Source: a virus
Virus record (IMG/VR): IMGVR_UViG_3300009160_000077
Location: 1 to 38,110 of that record
Strand: one strand, 5' to 3'
Length of the DNA: 38,110 nt
Every line of letters starts with the position of its first letter. Position 1 is the stretch's first letter. The position numbers and the translations under genes are program-made. The notes below the pieces were generated by a model. The model had not been told where the DNA came from. It ran no database searches and was given only the letters and a program-made list of their open reading frames with translations. Of this stretch, positions 17,676-27,506 are shown piece by piece.

Positions 17676-20600
17676 CTTACCCAAGAGCAAATTGGTGATG
17701 TTTATCAATTAATTTATAAAAAACTTTCTGGAGCTGATACTTTGGAAAGTTTTGATTTAGAGGGATTGATAAAACAACTTTATAAAATAGTTCTAGAAGC
17801 TACAGAAGATACAGGTAAAGCTTTACAATATGCACAAGCTGTTCCTGATATTTTTTATTTGGTTGGAAATGATTCAGAAATAAGAAAAAAACTAAGACAA
17901 AGTAAGTTTAGTTTTGATGCCTTAGCAGATTTAAGTTCAGATTTTGAAAATTTAGAAACTGTAAATACTTATGTAAATCCTGCTCCTATAACACCTGATG
18001 AAATTGAAGACACAGTTACTGATATTTTAAACCATAAGGAAGATGTTTCATATGAAGAACTTCCTGAAGAAAAAGTTGCTGAATATCAAAAATCTGCAGC
18101 AAGGATTTTATTTCCAATGTTTACAACAGGTCAAGAAGCAATTGCAGTAAATCCATCAACTACATCAGAAAAAAATGTAAAAGATCCTGAGAAAGCTTTA
18201 TTTTACAAAGTAATTAGAGACATAGTTTATTTTGCTAAGAACAGAAATGAAGATGATACTGTTACTTATGCTGGTAAAGAACTTGGTCTTACTATAATGA
18301 GAGCTAATCAGTTTCCAGATGATTATAGATTGGAATCTGATAAAGCATATTATAAAGGAGAAGATACTGAACTTTATGGAGTTGTAACATACACAGATGG
18401 TTCACCAGTTTATTTTAAAGAAAATGGTGAGATTACTGAAAATCCACAAGATGGTAGAATAATCTATCAAACTATAAGAAAACCTCAGTTAAGTGACACT
18501 AATAGACTTCTTTTTAAAAATAAGTCTGGTTATGCTTATCAATTGCTTGATGCTGAATCAATAGTTGAAAGAGAGCAAAAAGAGTTAGGTACTGACTATT
18601 CAAAAGCTGCTTTTGATACTAGAGTTAATGAAATAAAGAAAGCTCAACAAATGCAGATGAATCAATTATTTGCATTAAGAAAATATGTTAGTGAAACAGG
18701 TAAAGCTATTGTTACTCCTATAACAGGTGGATCTTTTGGAGCATATGAGAAAGTACCTGCACCTAAGTCAATAAAAAGTTTTACAGAGCTATCAGAAGCA
18801 GATCTTAAATCTTATGAATACCATCCTAAAACAGGATATGTTTCTTTTGATTATAGTACTGAAACACCAGGTGGTAAAATAGATCAAACAGTATATCTAA
18901 AATCAGATATGGATGAGACACTTGCTGCTAAAATTGCTGATGTTTTAACAAGTAAGGGTAAGCTTAATGGTGAAGAATTTAGTGGTGCTGATAAAAGAAC
19001 ATTCTTTGAAGTATTTGTTTACAATACTACTATTACAGATGGTGAACCAAGTAGTATTGAAGTGGTTCTTAATAGTAACAAAGAACTTGTTGTTAAAATC
19101 AAAGGTAAAGCAATACCAGAAAATGTATTATATAGTGAAGAAGGAAAACAAATTATAAAAGAAGCACTTCTTAAAGGAAAAGTAAAAAAGAATAAGCAAG
19201 GAAATATTACTGGAACTTATCCATTAAATGTGCATTATAATAAAACTTATAAAGATAAACCTTTTACTGACTATGAAATTAATGGTGATAAAGTAATTGC
19301 AAAAGAAATGAGTCATTTTGATGCAATTAAACCATACATGAAAATTCAGTATACAGGTGATACAAATGCATATTACAATGGATTAAATGCTTACTTAGGA
19401 TTTAGTCTACCTGCTGATTTACCGGCTGACTTCCCTAATGTTCCTAACTTTGGAATCTCAGTATTTAAGCCAGCAGATAAAATCAAAACTCCAATTAAAA
19501 CAGAAGAACCTAAAACTGATTTACCAGCTAAACCTTCTGTAAGTAGAACTATAACAAAACCTGCAGCAGATAAAGTTATAATAGAAGATAGAACACCAGG
19601 TATACCAGATATACAAACAAGAAGTGCAATTATAAATACTCCATCAACAAAAACTTCTGAGAAAATTGATTTTGATAAATTAGACAGAAAAAAATCTGTA
19701 TCTAATTTCTTAGATAGAGTGTTTACAAATAAAGCTGACAGAGAAAGAGCTGAGAAATGGTGGAAAAATTCTCCATTAAATAAAGACAGTGAAGCAAATA
19801 AAGAAAAAGAAAGACTTTCTCCAGGTAGTACTAAAAATTTAATCAGTCTTAAAAGAATTACTGAAGTAGTGAACTCAGATGCATTTGCAACATTTACTGG
19901 TTCAGGTATTACTCTTTATCAAGCTGATGGAGGTACTGCAGTAGATTTGTATCATGAATCTTGGCATGCATTCTCACAGTTGTTCTTAACAAAAGATGAA
20001 AAAATAAAATTATATAATGAGCTCCGTACAAACAAGAAATGGGCTAAAGCAGATTACATTGATATTGAAGAAGCAATTGCTGAAGATTTCAGATCTTATG
20101 CAAAAAGTAAAGGCAAGAAAGAAGCACCTAAAGGTTTTCTTGGAGAAGTGTTTAAAAGGATTTATGCTTTTTTGCGCAACATGTTTGCAAAAGTTAAGAC
20201 AACTGAAATGGCTACTAGACCTAGGGATATTGAATCCGTTAGGGAGTTGTATGACATGTTGTACAGAGCTTCTGCAACTCCTGACATATTCCAAAATCTA
20301 AAAGCAAATGCTGAGAACATGATGTTTACTCAGCTTAACAGATTAAAAGATAATATTGTTCCTGTAAAAACTGCAGCAAAAGACTTTGCTCCATTTACAA
20401 TTGATGAATCAGTATTAATGACAAATACAATTGATAATATCATAGCAGATGTTTTTGAAAATTACAATTTAGATAGACAAACTTCCACAGGTCCTGTTAA
20501 ATTTTTACGTAGTACTAATAACAGAGTTATACTGTACAAAAATGTTAAAGCTGAGTTGGATAATTTATGGAAACTTAAAGTAGCACAGTTTGAAAGTATT

Positions 20601-23600
20601 GTAAATTCTAACCTAGCTAAAGATGAGCTTAGTGATGAAGATATAATAACTGAAGAAAATGCATTAGCTAAAATTGAATTGTTAAACAAAACAATAGAAA
20701 GTTTTGGTGATCCTGAATTATCTGTTACTGGGCAACAAAAAACAGGTGTAATAGCTTTCCATTTAGCAAACTCAAAATTTAAACTGCTTAATGATACTTT
20801 CACAGAATCATTAGAAGACCCAACAATCATCAAGTCAGACAGTGGTAATACTATTAATTCAAAAGACTTAGCAAGTATTGAGACTGTAACTGTTTTGAGT
20901 AGTTTATTCAAAATAGCAAGAAATGAAAATAACAAGATTATTACAAATGATAATGGTTATGTATATGAAGTTGATGAGTTTGGGTTTAAACAATTAGAAG
21001 ATTATAATAATAATTGGAACAGACTAGCAAAAGTACTTGAAGGTTCATTTGATAAAAATGAAATGTATGATAGAATTGAAGCAAACAAAGAAAATTATCC
21101 TGAGTTTATTCAACTATTGACATTACTTCCTGCTAAAGACAGTGAGAAGTACTCTGATAAAATTGCTTTTAATACAATTACTAAATTCTGGCAAGACCTT
21201 AAAAAACCAAGAATCCGTTACAATCAGTTAAATATTAATAGAGTTACTGATGAAAAAGGTAACATAACTAATGAAGCAAGAGTATCTACAAGTGCATTTG
21301 ATATACAATCTGTTGTAAAAGACTGGCAATATTCTTTTACATTAGCTGATGCAGGTGTAAGTGACTTCATTGATAAAGAAACTAAATTTGGTAGAAACCT
21401 TCTTAACGTGGAAGCAGTTATAAAAGCATTCTATGACCCACAAACAAAAGGTTTAAAAACAGGTAAAGATGTACCATTAAAATTCTTAAATGCAATTGGA
21501 ATTAAATTAGATCAAGGAAGTCCTGTTATAAAAGAACTTACAGCAGATAAAAATTTCAGTAGGGAGTATGGTTTACAATATATATTTGATGCATTGCAAC
21601 AAGTTTATATTAACCGTGCGGAACCTAAAGCTTATGAATTTGCTTTAAATCCAGTTAAAAATTTATTAGATGGCTTAGATGAGTCATTAAAAATGGATAA
21701 AACAAAAGCTGGTGATGTAAGATCAAGAATTAAAAAACTTGCTGAATTACAAGTACAAAACTCTGATGCATATTCAAATTTTGCTGCTCTTAGTCCTGAA
21801 AAAAATAGAGTGTGGGAACATTTTGTTGATAATACAATTACAAGAGTAGTAACCTCATTAAATTATGGTAAAAACTGGCAAGAATTAACTAGAGATGACG
21901 CTGATCCAAATAACAAGTTTCAGCATATGAGATGGTTGTCAGTAGATAACAATACTTATACACAATTCTCCAAGTTAATTAATTCAATGTATGATATTAA
22001 AACAGGAGAGAAAAAGAAGAATGCATTAAGTATCTACAACATGGCGGGTACACAAGTAATTGGTGAAAATGATTCCAGTACTACAGGTGTATCTACTGCT
22101 TCTATGGATGCAACAAGCAAGTTCTTACAAGAAATGCATACAATGTTATTGCAAGGTTTAGAAGAGTTCATGAGACATGCTTCTAAACAAAGTGCAATGG
22201 GTTTAACTGCTAAGAATGGTATTCAAACATATGCTGATAAAAAAGCATCTAAACTTTATGTAGATATTGAAGCTTTTGAAGGAAACCCAACTTATGGTGA
22301 ATCAAAAGCATTTGATATTTTAGTAGGTTATTTATCTGGTGAAGCAAATAGAATTTTTAGATTTCAATCAGATTCTAAATTTGAAAACTGGGCTGGGTAC
22401 AATAGACCTGTAAAAAGAAAAGATGGCAAAGGTACAGAAACAATGGCCGGAGCAGCATTTACTGCATTTGATGATGTTCTTACAGAAGATACACAAGCAG
22501 ACTTATATGCTATAATAGACAAAGCTTCTAAATCAAAAGATGCTAAATTCAATATGTTTGATATATTGTCAGACAATGTTGATTTAAGATTGAAGGTAAA
22601 AGCTGATGTAGTTAAATACTTTAATGCACTTACTAAGCAAAGTCAATCTATGCTTGATGAAGCTAAGTATATTGATAATGGTTTACTTTCAAGAGTAGAC
22701 AGTAAACTAAAACCTTCTGAAAAAGAAACAGCTTTACTAAAAGCATACAACTATAATTCATGGATTCATAAATTTGAAACAGCAATAATTGCTTATGGTG
22801 ACTTTGCTCAATACAATCATGAGAAAGAAGAGTTCCACAAGCGTAATGCTGGTTTAGGTTCCGGTGGAGGCGGGTTTGGTGTTGATCTTAAAGATCAGCA
22901 ATATGTAAATGCATTAGAAAAAGTTTATGTCAATACCCTTAATCAAAAAAGAAAAGACAAAGGTCTTGATCTAATTATTCCAAGAGACTATACTGGTACA
23001 CTGGATACAGCTATCATAAAAGAAAGAGAAGAAAATTCTATATACTTCAATGAATATAGAGAAGCTCTTATTGCTGATTACACAGATAGATTAAAAGATG
23101 CTAGACAAGCTGAAAAACTAGCTGATATTGCATTAGGAGAATACAATGGAATGAAGATTGGTGATGGTCAAGGTCATATTACTATTGAAGCATATAGAAA
23201 TCTTAAAAACTTAGAAGGTAAATGGTCTGATGAACAAGAAGAACTTTACAAGAAAGTTTCTAGAGGTGAAGATGTAACTATAGAAGATGTAATAAAATAC
23301 TTTCCCCCATATAAGTTACAGTATTTTGGTAATATGAAAACTGAGGGTCTTACTTTAACATCTTTTCATAAATTCTCCCTTGCTCCAATAGTACCAGGGG
23401 TGGCTAAAGAAGGTACACCTTTATATGACTTACATGAAAAGATGTTGGTTGATGGTATAGATTATGTATTATTTGAGTCAGGATCAAAAGTTGGCCATAT
23501 TGGAACAGGTGATAATATCTTTAATGCAGACAACTCAATTAATAAAGATGCTGTATTTACTAAGAATACAATATTTGCTGAATACTTGAAGAATCAAACA

Positions 23601-26600
23601 GAAATGAATGAGTCATATAAGGGTAAGTCAATTTTTTCTACTCAGATGAGAAAGCTTATACTGGATGGTCTTTATGAGCAAGGAGTAATTACTACTAAAA
23701 ATGACAAAGCAATAACAAGTGATATTGTAAATAAGTATTTAAATGATGTATCTGAATATACTGAGCTATTAAAACTTGAGTTGCTTAATGAAATTGGTTA
23801 TAATGAGACTACTCCTGGAGAATATACTCCAAAAGATGCTGAAAGTATTGGTAAATTATTGATGTTAATCAGAGATAATTTGGAAAGAGAAGATGCATTA
23901 AGTGATGATATCATTTCATTCATTGATGCAACTAAGACAGGTGAATTAGTAAATGATCTTTCATTCCACCCGGAAGCAGGTAAGATTGAGAAGTTGTTAT
24001 TATCTCTTATCAATAAAAGAGTGATTAAACAGAAAGTAAAAGGTGAACCATTGATTCAAGTTTCATCTGCACTGTATGAGAACAATTTCACGGGAATGCC
24101 TACTTTTGAAAATCCTACAGATGAAGAGAAGAAAAAATGGTTAGGTACCAATGGTCTTCCTACCTATCATAAAAGAGCTGATGGTAAAACCGCAGCAATG
24201 AAGGTTATGATTGCATTACAGGGGGACTATGCTAACTTGTTGAATCTTGAGTATAATGGACAAATCATTGGTGATATCAAGACATTAAACAGAGCTGTCA
24301 AAGATGATACATGGTTAGATGCAAATGATGGTGCTAACAGAAAAGCAATAACACTTGTTGGTGTACGTATTCCAGTTCAAGGTTTGAACTCTATGGAGTT
24401 TATGGAAGTGTATGAATTCTTACCTCCACAAGCAGGTAATATCATCATTCCTCCAGCAGAGATAGTTGCTAAGTCCGGAGGTGACTTTGATATTGATAAA
24501 CTTACAATCTTTATGACTAACATAGACAAGACTGGTAAGCTTAAAGAAAAAACCTATGAAAGCAATGAATGGATTAAAAAACAAATAGCTGAGCTTAATG
24601 CTAAAGGTGAATCAACTGAAGCTTTATTCAAAACTCAAAAAGCTGGTTTAGAGAATGAATTAATTAAAGACATCAAAGAAATTCTTGAGCTACCAAGTAA
24701 TTATGTATCTCTAATTACACCAAATGGTACTTTCTTACTTAAAGAGATTGCTGATGATTTATCTCAATATGTAATGGATTATAACCGTTTTGAAACTTTT
24801 ATGACTGAAGGTCAAAAAAACAAGAAAAATAAGGATATGATCAGTCCAACAAGAGTATTAGAGAATGCTTATAATATCTTTAAGCATGAGTCAAACATTG
24901 TAGGTAAGAAAACCCTTGGTCTAGGTGCTATTGAAAACACATTCAATGTACTCTTTAATTCAATTGGAGCTTACATGCCAGCTCAATACAAAGGTGCTGA
25001 GATAATTAAAAAAGTTAATCTTGCTTTGAGACATAATTCAATGGATGTTAATGGAGAAAAAAGAATTTCTCTTTCTAACAGATATGATGCAGATAACTAT
25101 AATAAAATTGCAGATATCTTTTCTCAAGCAATGAATGGCTGGGTAGATGTTGAAAAAGATGCATGGATATTCTTTATCCAGGGTAACTATGAAGTTGCTC
25201 CTATACTTACTTATTTAGCAAAAGCAGGTGTTCCAATCAAAGAAGCTATTTACTTTGTGTCACAACCTTTAGTAAGAGAGTATGTAAAAGAACAAAGAGA
25301 AATTACTTCTGCTTATGCTGAAGTGTTACACAAAGTTCCAAAATTTGGTGGTGTTAAAATAAATGCAGCTAAAAACATATTAAGCAGACGTTTTGGATAT
25401 TCATTTAACAAAAATGCATCTGATAAAATTTATCAAGCAGCAGTGGAAGCTGTAGGAGATAAACAATTTTCTCAAGATGAGATGTATAAATTGATTAAGG
25501 ATTACAAAAAAGATCCTTCTGTGGCAAACAGTGAACTTTCTAAAGCAATGTTCTTACATTTCTTACAGATAGAAGATCAGATAAAAGGAATAGCTCAGGT
25601 TAAAATGAATACTAATCCTGATACAAGTTTAAAATCTGTAATTGCGGGTGTTGAACAAACTGAATCTAACTTAGAAAATTTAGCAGAAAATGAAGATCTT
25701 AATTACCTTGTAGAAAAGTTTTTAAAAGATTCTGTAATATCTTCTTTCTTTAATGGTCCTTTGGCCCTTGCAATAGGCAGACCTTTATTTAAATTAAGAT
25801 ACCATAAGGCAATCAGTAGATATCTAATGGACAAAGAAATGAGTATCATTCAAGAAATGAAAGAAACTGTAGGTGAAAACAAAAGAGATTTGTTTAGCTC
25901 TACTTTCAGAAATGACTTAGTTATGTATTTGTTGCAAAATGCTATTAGAAAATATACTAAGTCTGATAGCTACATGTCTTTGAACTCTACAAAAATGACT
26001 GCAGCGGATATGAAATCAAATGTAATTGGAGCCTTTGTTAAAAAAGGTACTCTTTACATTGATGAAGCAAGAATAAAACAAGAGTTTCTTGATAAAGCTT
26101 GGGCTATTAAATCTGAAGCAGAAAACAGTTATGAAAAACTAGGTCTTCATCCATTACCTGCAGGAACATTCACTGGTAACAAAAATGGTAACTTATCTGA
26201 ATATACAAAATTTGTTGCTGAAAGAGAATACTTAAGAAGTGCCTTCCCTCAAAGAGAAGATGAAACTAAAGCTGAATATGAAAAATTCTTAGCTGAGAGA
26301 GCTTTGGACAATACTTTTAACTTGTTTCACTTGTTTAAAGATGAGAATAATAACTATGCAAAAAGATACACTGAGCTTTTAGAGAAATACCCTAGACTAG
26401 CAAACAGATTTGAAGTTCTTAAGAAAATTGGATATGATGAATTGAGAGATAAGAATACGCTTAAGATTGCTAACTTAAAGCTTAATGATAGAGATGTAAA
26501 TAGCAGTAAAGCTAACTTATACACAACTAACATTAAAAACTTAAGTGATGTGATATACTTAAGAAAACTTGGATACAAAGATGGAGCAGCAACTGAGATT

Positions 26601-27491
26601 TCTCAATTCTTTAACAAACTTCCAATGTATGCTTATATCCAATCCGGATTGAATAAAACTCCATACAGTTTGACAAGTATTGTTGATTACACAGATTTTG
26701 CTAATATCTTAAAAGAAGAATCTGAAGCATTTATCAAAGTGTTAGATTCTTCAACAAGTGAGGTAGTATTAAATGATTTCAATAACCTATTCCTAACTCA
26801 AAACAACATTTCTAGAGGTTCTGAAAAAGGAAGACTTAAAGACTATATCAGCAATTTAGATTTTAAAACTTTTAAGTTAAGTGACAACAGTAATTTAATA
26901 GATTCAAATGTTAGACTTGAAAAAGCTACTCAACCAGCTACTGAAGCTGTAGAAGAACAAGATTATCTAGAAGAAACTTCTGTAGAAAACATGATGACTT
27001 TTAATGATCAAGATGCTGATGTTAATTACTACAGAAATATGTTGAAACAACATCCAGATGTTATCTATATTACTAATCCTGCTGTAACAGATATACAAAC
27101 TAAGTTTGCAAAACCTGAGACTAATCAAGCTGAATTTGCTAAATTAGCAGGTGAAATGAGTATAACAATTCCTACAGATTTAAAACCAGGTGATAATATG
27201 AAAACTTTCCCTGTTGATAAGTATGATGACTACAAAAAAATGGTTGAAAGAAAGATTGCAGACATTAAAACGGCAATGCAAAATCAATCAGTAGCTTTTT
27301 CTAAAGCTGGTTATGGAAATGCATACTCAATGCCTCAAGAATTATTTGTATATTTAAGTAAGAGGTTGTATGAAGAATTTGGATATGTAAATCCAGGTTC
27401 AGCTATAGATAATGAACTAAGTGATCAAGATATAAGTGATGCAGAAATACTGCAAGCATTAGGTTTTGAAAGTGATCCATTTAAATGTTAA
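17664..27491 (+). CDS. Giant virion RNA polymerase with fused zincin-like domain (3275 aa)
   Basis: The motif SGGDFDIDKL (D2274, D2276, D2278) is the metal-binding signature of the second double-psi beta-barrel of the single-chain crAss-like phage RNA polymerases related to the cellular beta' subunit. The preceding RIPVQGLNSM and NIIIPPAEIVAK fit that barrel. K1903 and K1942 (in ESGSKVG) may be the lysines of the beta-type barrel, though this is less certain. Residues about 740-860 hold a separate zincin-like domain: LYHESWHAF (H764, E765, H768), then IEEAIAEDF with a possible third ligand, then FLRNMF. This family transcribes early phage genes after ejection into the host. The protein is longer than the roughly 2200-residue characterised relative that I recall. 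It starts MAC and ends FKC. Confidence 0.88.
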   Translation: MACSLTQEQIGDVYQLIYKKLSGADTLESFDLEGLIKQLYKIVLEATEDTGKALQYAQAVPDIFYLVGNDSEIRKKLRQSKFSFDALADLSSDFENLETVNTYVNPAPITPDEIEDTVTDILNHKEDVSYEELPEEKVAEYQKSAARILFPMFTTGQEAIAVNPSTTSEKNVKDPEKALFYKVIRDIVYFAKNRNEDDTVTYAGKELGLTIMRANQFPDDYRLESDKAYYKGEDTELYGVVTYTDGSPVYFKENGEITENPQDGRIIYQTIRKPQLSDTNRLLFKNKSGYAYQLLDAESIVEREQKELGTDYSKAAFDTRVNEIKKAQQMQMNQLFALRKYVSETGKAIVTPITGGSFGAYEKVPAPKSIKSFTELSEADLKSYEYHPKTGYVSFDYSTETPGGKIDQTVYLKSDMDETLAAKIADVLTSKGKLNGEEFSGADKRTFFEVFVYNTTITDGEPSSIEVVLNSNKELVVKIKGKAIPENVLYSEEGKQIIKEALLKGKVKKNKQGNITGTYPLNVHYNKTYKDKPFTDYEINGDKVIAKEMSHFDAIKPYMKIQYTGDTNAYYNGLNAYLGFSLPADLPADFPNVPNFGISVFKPADKIKTPIKTEEPKTDLPAKPSVSRTITKPAADKVIIEDRTPGIPDIQTRSAIINTPSTKTSEKIDFDKLDRKKSVSNFLDRVFTNKADRERAEKWWKNSPLNKDSEANKEKERLSPGSTKNLISLKRITEVVNSDAFATFTGSGITLYQADGGTAVDLYHESWHAFSQLFLTKDEKIKLYNELRTNKKWAKADYIDIEEAIAEDFRSYAKSKGKKEAPKGFLGEVFKRIYAFLRNMFAKVKTTEMATRPRDIESVRELYDMLYRASATPDIFQNLKANAENMMFTQLNRLKDNIVPVKTAAKDFAPFTIDESVLMTNTIDNIIADVFENYNLDRQTSTGPVKFLRSTNNRVILYKNVKAELDNLWKLKVAQFESIVNSNLAKDELSDEDIITEENALAKIELLNKTIESFGDPELSVTGQQKTGVIAFHLANSKFKLLNDTFTESLEDPTIIKSDSGNTINSKDLASIETVTVLSSLFKIARNENNKIITNDNGYVYEVDEFGFKQLEDYNNNWNRLAKVLEGSFDKNEMYDRIEANKENYPEFIQLLTLLPAKDSEKYSDKIAFNTITKFWQDLKKPRIRYNQLNINRVTDEKGNITNEARVSTSAFDIQSVVKDWQYSFTLADAGVSDFIDKETKFGRNLLNVEAVIKAFYDPQTKGLKTGKDVPLKFLNAIGIKLDQGSPVIKELTADKNFSREYGLQYIFDALQQVYINRAEPKAYEFALNPVKNLLDGLDESLKMDKTKAGDVRSRIKKLAELQVQNSDAYSNFAALSPEKNRVWEHFVDNTITRVVTSLNYGKNWQELTRDDADPNNKFQHMRWLSVDNNTYTQFSKLINSMYDIKTGEKKKNALSIYNMAGTQVIGENDSSTTGVSTASMDATSKFLQEMHTMLLQGLEEFMRHASKQSAMGLTAKNGIQTYADKKASKLYVDIEAFEGNPTYGESKAFDILVGYLSGEANRIFRFQSDSKFENWAGYNRPVKRKDGKGTETMAGAAFTAFDDVLTEDTQADLYAIIDKASKSKDAKFNMFDILSDNVDLRLKVKADVVKYFNALTKQSQSMLDEAKYIDNGLLSRVDSKLKPSEKETALLKAYNYNSWIHKFETAIIAYGDFAQYNHEKEEFHKRNAGLGSGGGGFGVDLKDQQYVNALEKVYVNTLNQKRKDKGLDLIIPRDYTGTLDTAIIKEREENSIYFNEYREALIADYTDRLKDARQAEKLADIALGEYNGMKIGDGQGHITIEAYRNLKNLEGKWSDEQEELYKKVSRGEDVTIEDVIKYFPPYKLQYFGNMKTEGLTLTSFHKFSLAPIVPGVAKEGTPLYDLHEKMLVDGIDYVLFESGSKVGHIGTGDNIFNADNSINKDAVFTKNTIFAEYLKNQTEMNESYKGKSIFSTQMRKLILDGLYEQGVITTKNDKAITSDIVNKYLNDVSEYTELLKLELLNEIGYNETTPGEYTPKDAESIGKLLMLIRDNLEREDALSDDIISFIDATKTGELVNDLSFHPEAGKIEKLLLSLINKRVIKQKVKGEPLIQVSSALYENNFTGMPTFENPTDEEKKKWLGTNGLPTYHKRADGKTAAMKVMIALQGDYANLLNLEYNGQIIGDIKTLNRAVKDDTWLDANDGANRKAITLVGVRIPVQGLNSMEFMEVYEFLPPQAGNIIIPPAEIVAKSGGDFDIDKLTIFMTNIDKTGKLKEKTYESNEWIKKQIAELNAKGESTEALFKTQKAGLENELIKDIKEILELPSNYVSLITPNGTFLLKEIADDLSQYVMDYNRFETFMTEGQKNKKNKDMISPTRVLENAYNIFKHESNIVGKKTLGLGAIENTFNVLFNSIGAYMPAQYKGAEIIKKVNLALRHNSMDVNGEKRISLSNRYDADNYNKIADIFSQAMNGWVDVEKDAWIFFIQGNYEVAPILTYLAKAGVPIKEAIYFVSQPLVREYVKEQREITSAYAEVLHKVPKFGGVKINAAKNILSRRFGYSFNKNASDKIYQAAVEAVGDKQFSQDEMYKLIKDYKKDPSVANSELSKAMFLHFLQIEDQIKGIAQVKMNTNPDTSLKSVIAGVEQTESNLENLAENEDLNYLVEKFLKDSVISSFFNGPLALAIGRPLFKLRYHKAISRYLMDKEMSIIQEMKETVGENKRDLFSSTFRNDLVMYLLQNAIRKYTKSDSYMSLNSTKMTAADMKSNVIGAFVKKGTLYIDEARIKQEFLDKAWAIKSEAENSYEKLGLHPLPAGTFTGNKNGNLSEYTKFVAEREYLRSAFPQREDETKAEYEKFLAERALDNTFNLFHLFKDENNNYAKRYTELLEKYPRLANRFEVLKKIGYDELRDKNTLKIANLKLNDRDVNSSKANLYTTNIKNLSDVIYLRKLGYKDGAATEISQFFNKLPMYAYIQSGLNKTPYSLTSIVDYTDFANILKEESEAFIKVLDSSTSEVVLNDFNNLFLTQNNISRGSEKGRLKDYISNLDFKTFKLSDNSNLIDSNVRLEKATQPATEAVEEQDYLEETSVENMMTFNDQDADVNYYRNMLKQHPDVIYITNPAVTDIQTKFAKPETNQAEFAKLAGEMSITIPTDLKPGDNMKTFPVDKYDDYKKMVERKIADIKTAMQNQSVAFSKAGYGNAYSMPQELFVYLSKRLYEEFGYVNPGSAIDNELSDQDISDAEILQALGFESDPFKC

Positions 27492-27506
27492 GAAATGACT
27501 TGTGAA
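27489..27506 (+). other. In-frame stop/start junction between giant genes, copy 2
   Basis: The sequence TGTTAAGAAATGACTTGT reads Cys, stop, Glu, Met-Thr-Cys. It ends the RNA polymerase gene and starts the 2093-aa gene in the same frame. It differs from the junction at 17658-17675 at three of 18 bases, which suggests a common origin or a selected signal. Confidence 0.7.

Noticed and set aside
17658-27506. Intein or intron explanation for the Cys-flanked junctions
   Set aside because: There is only one codon between stop and start, no room for an intein or intron, and no splicing motifs.
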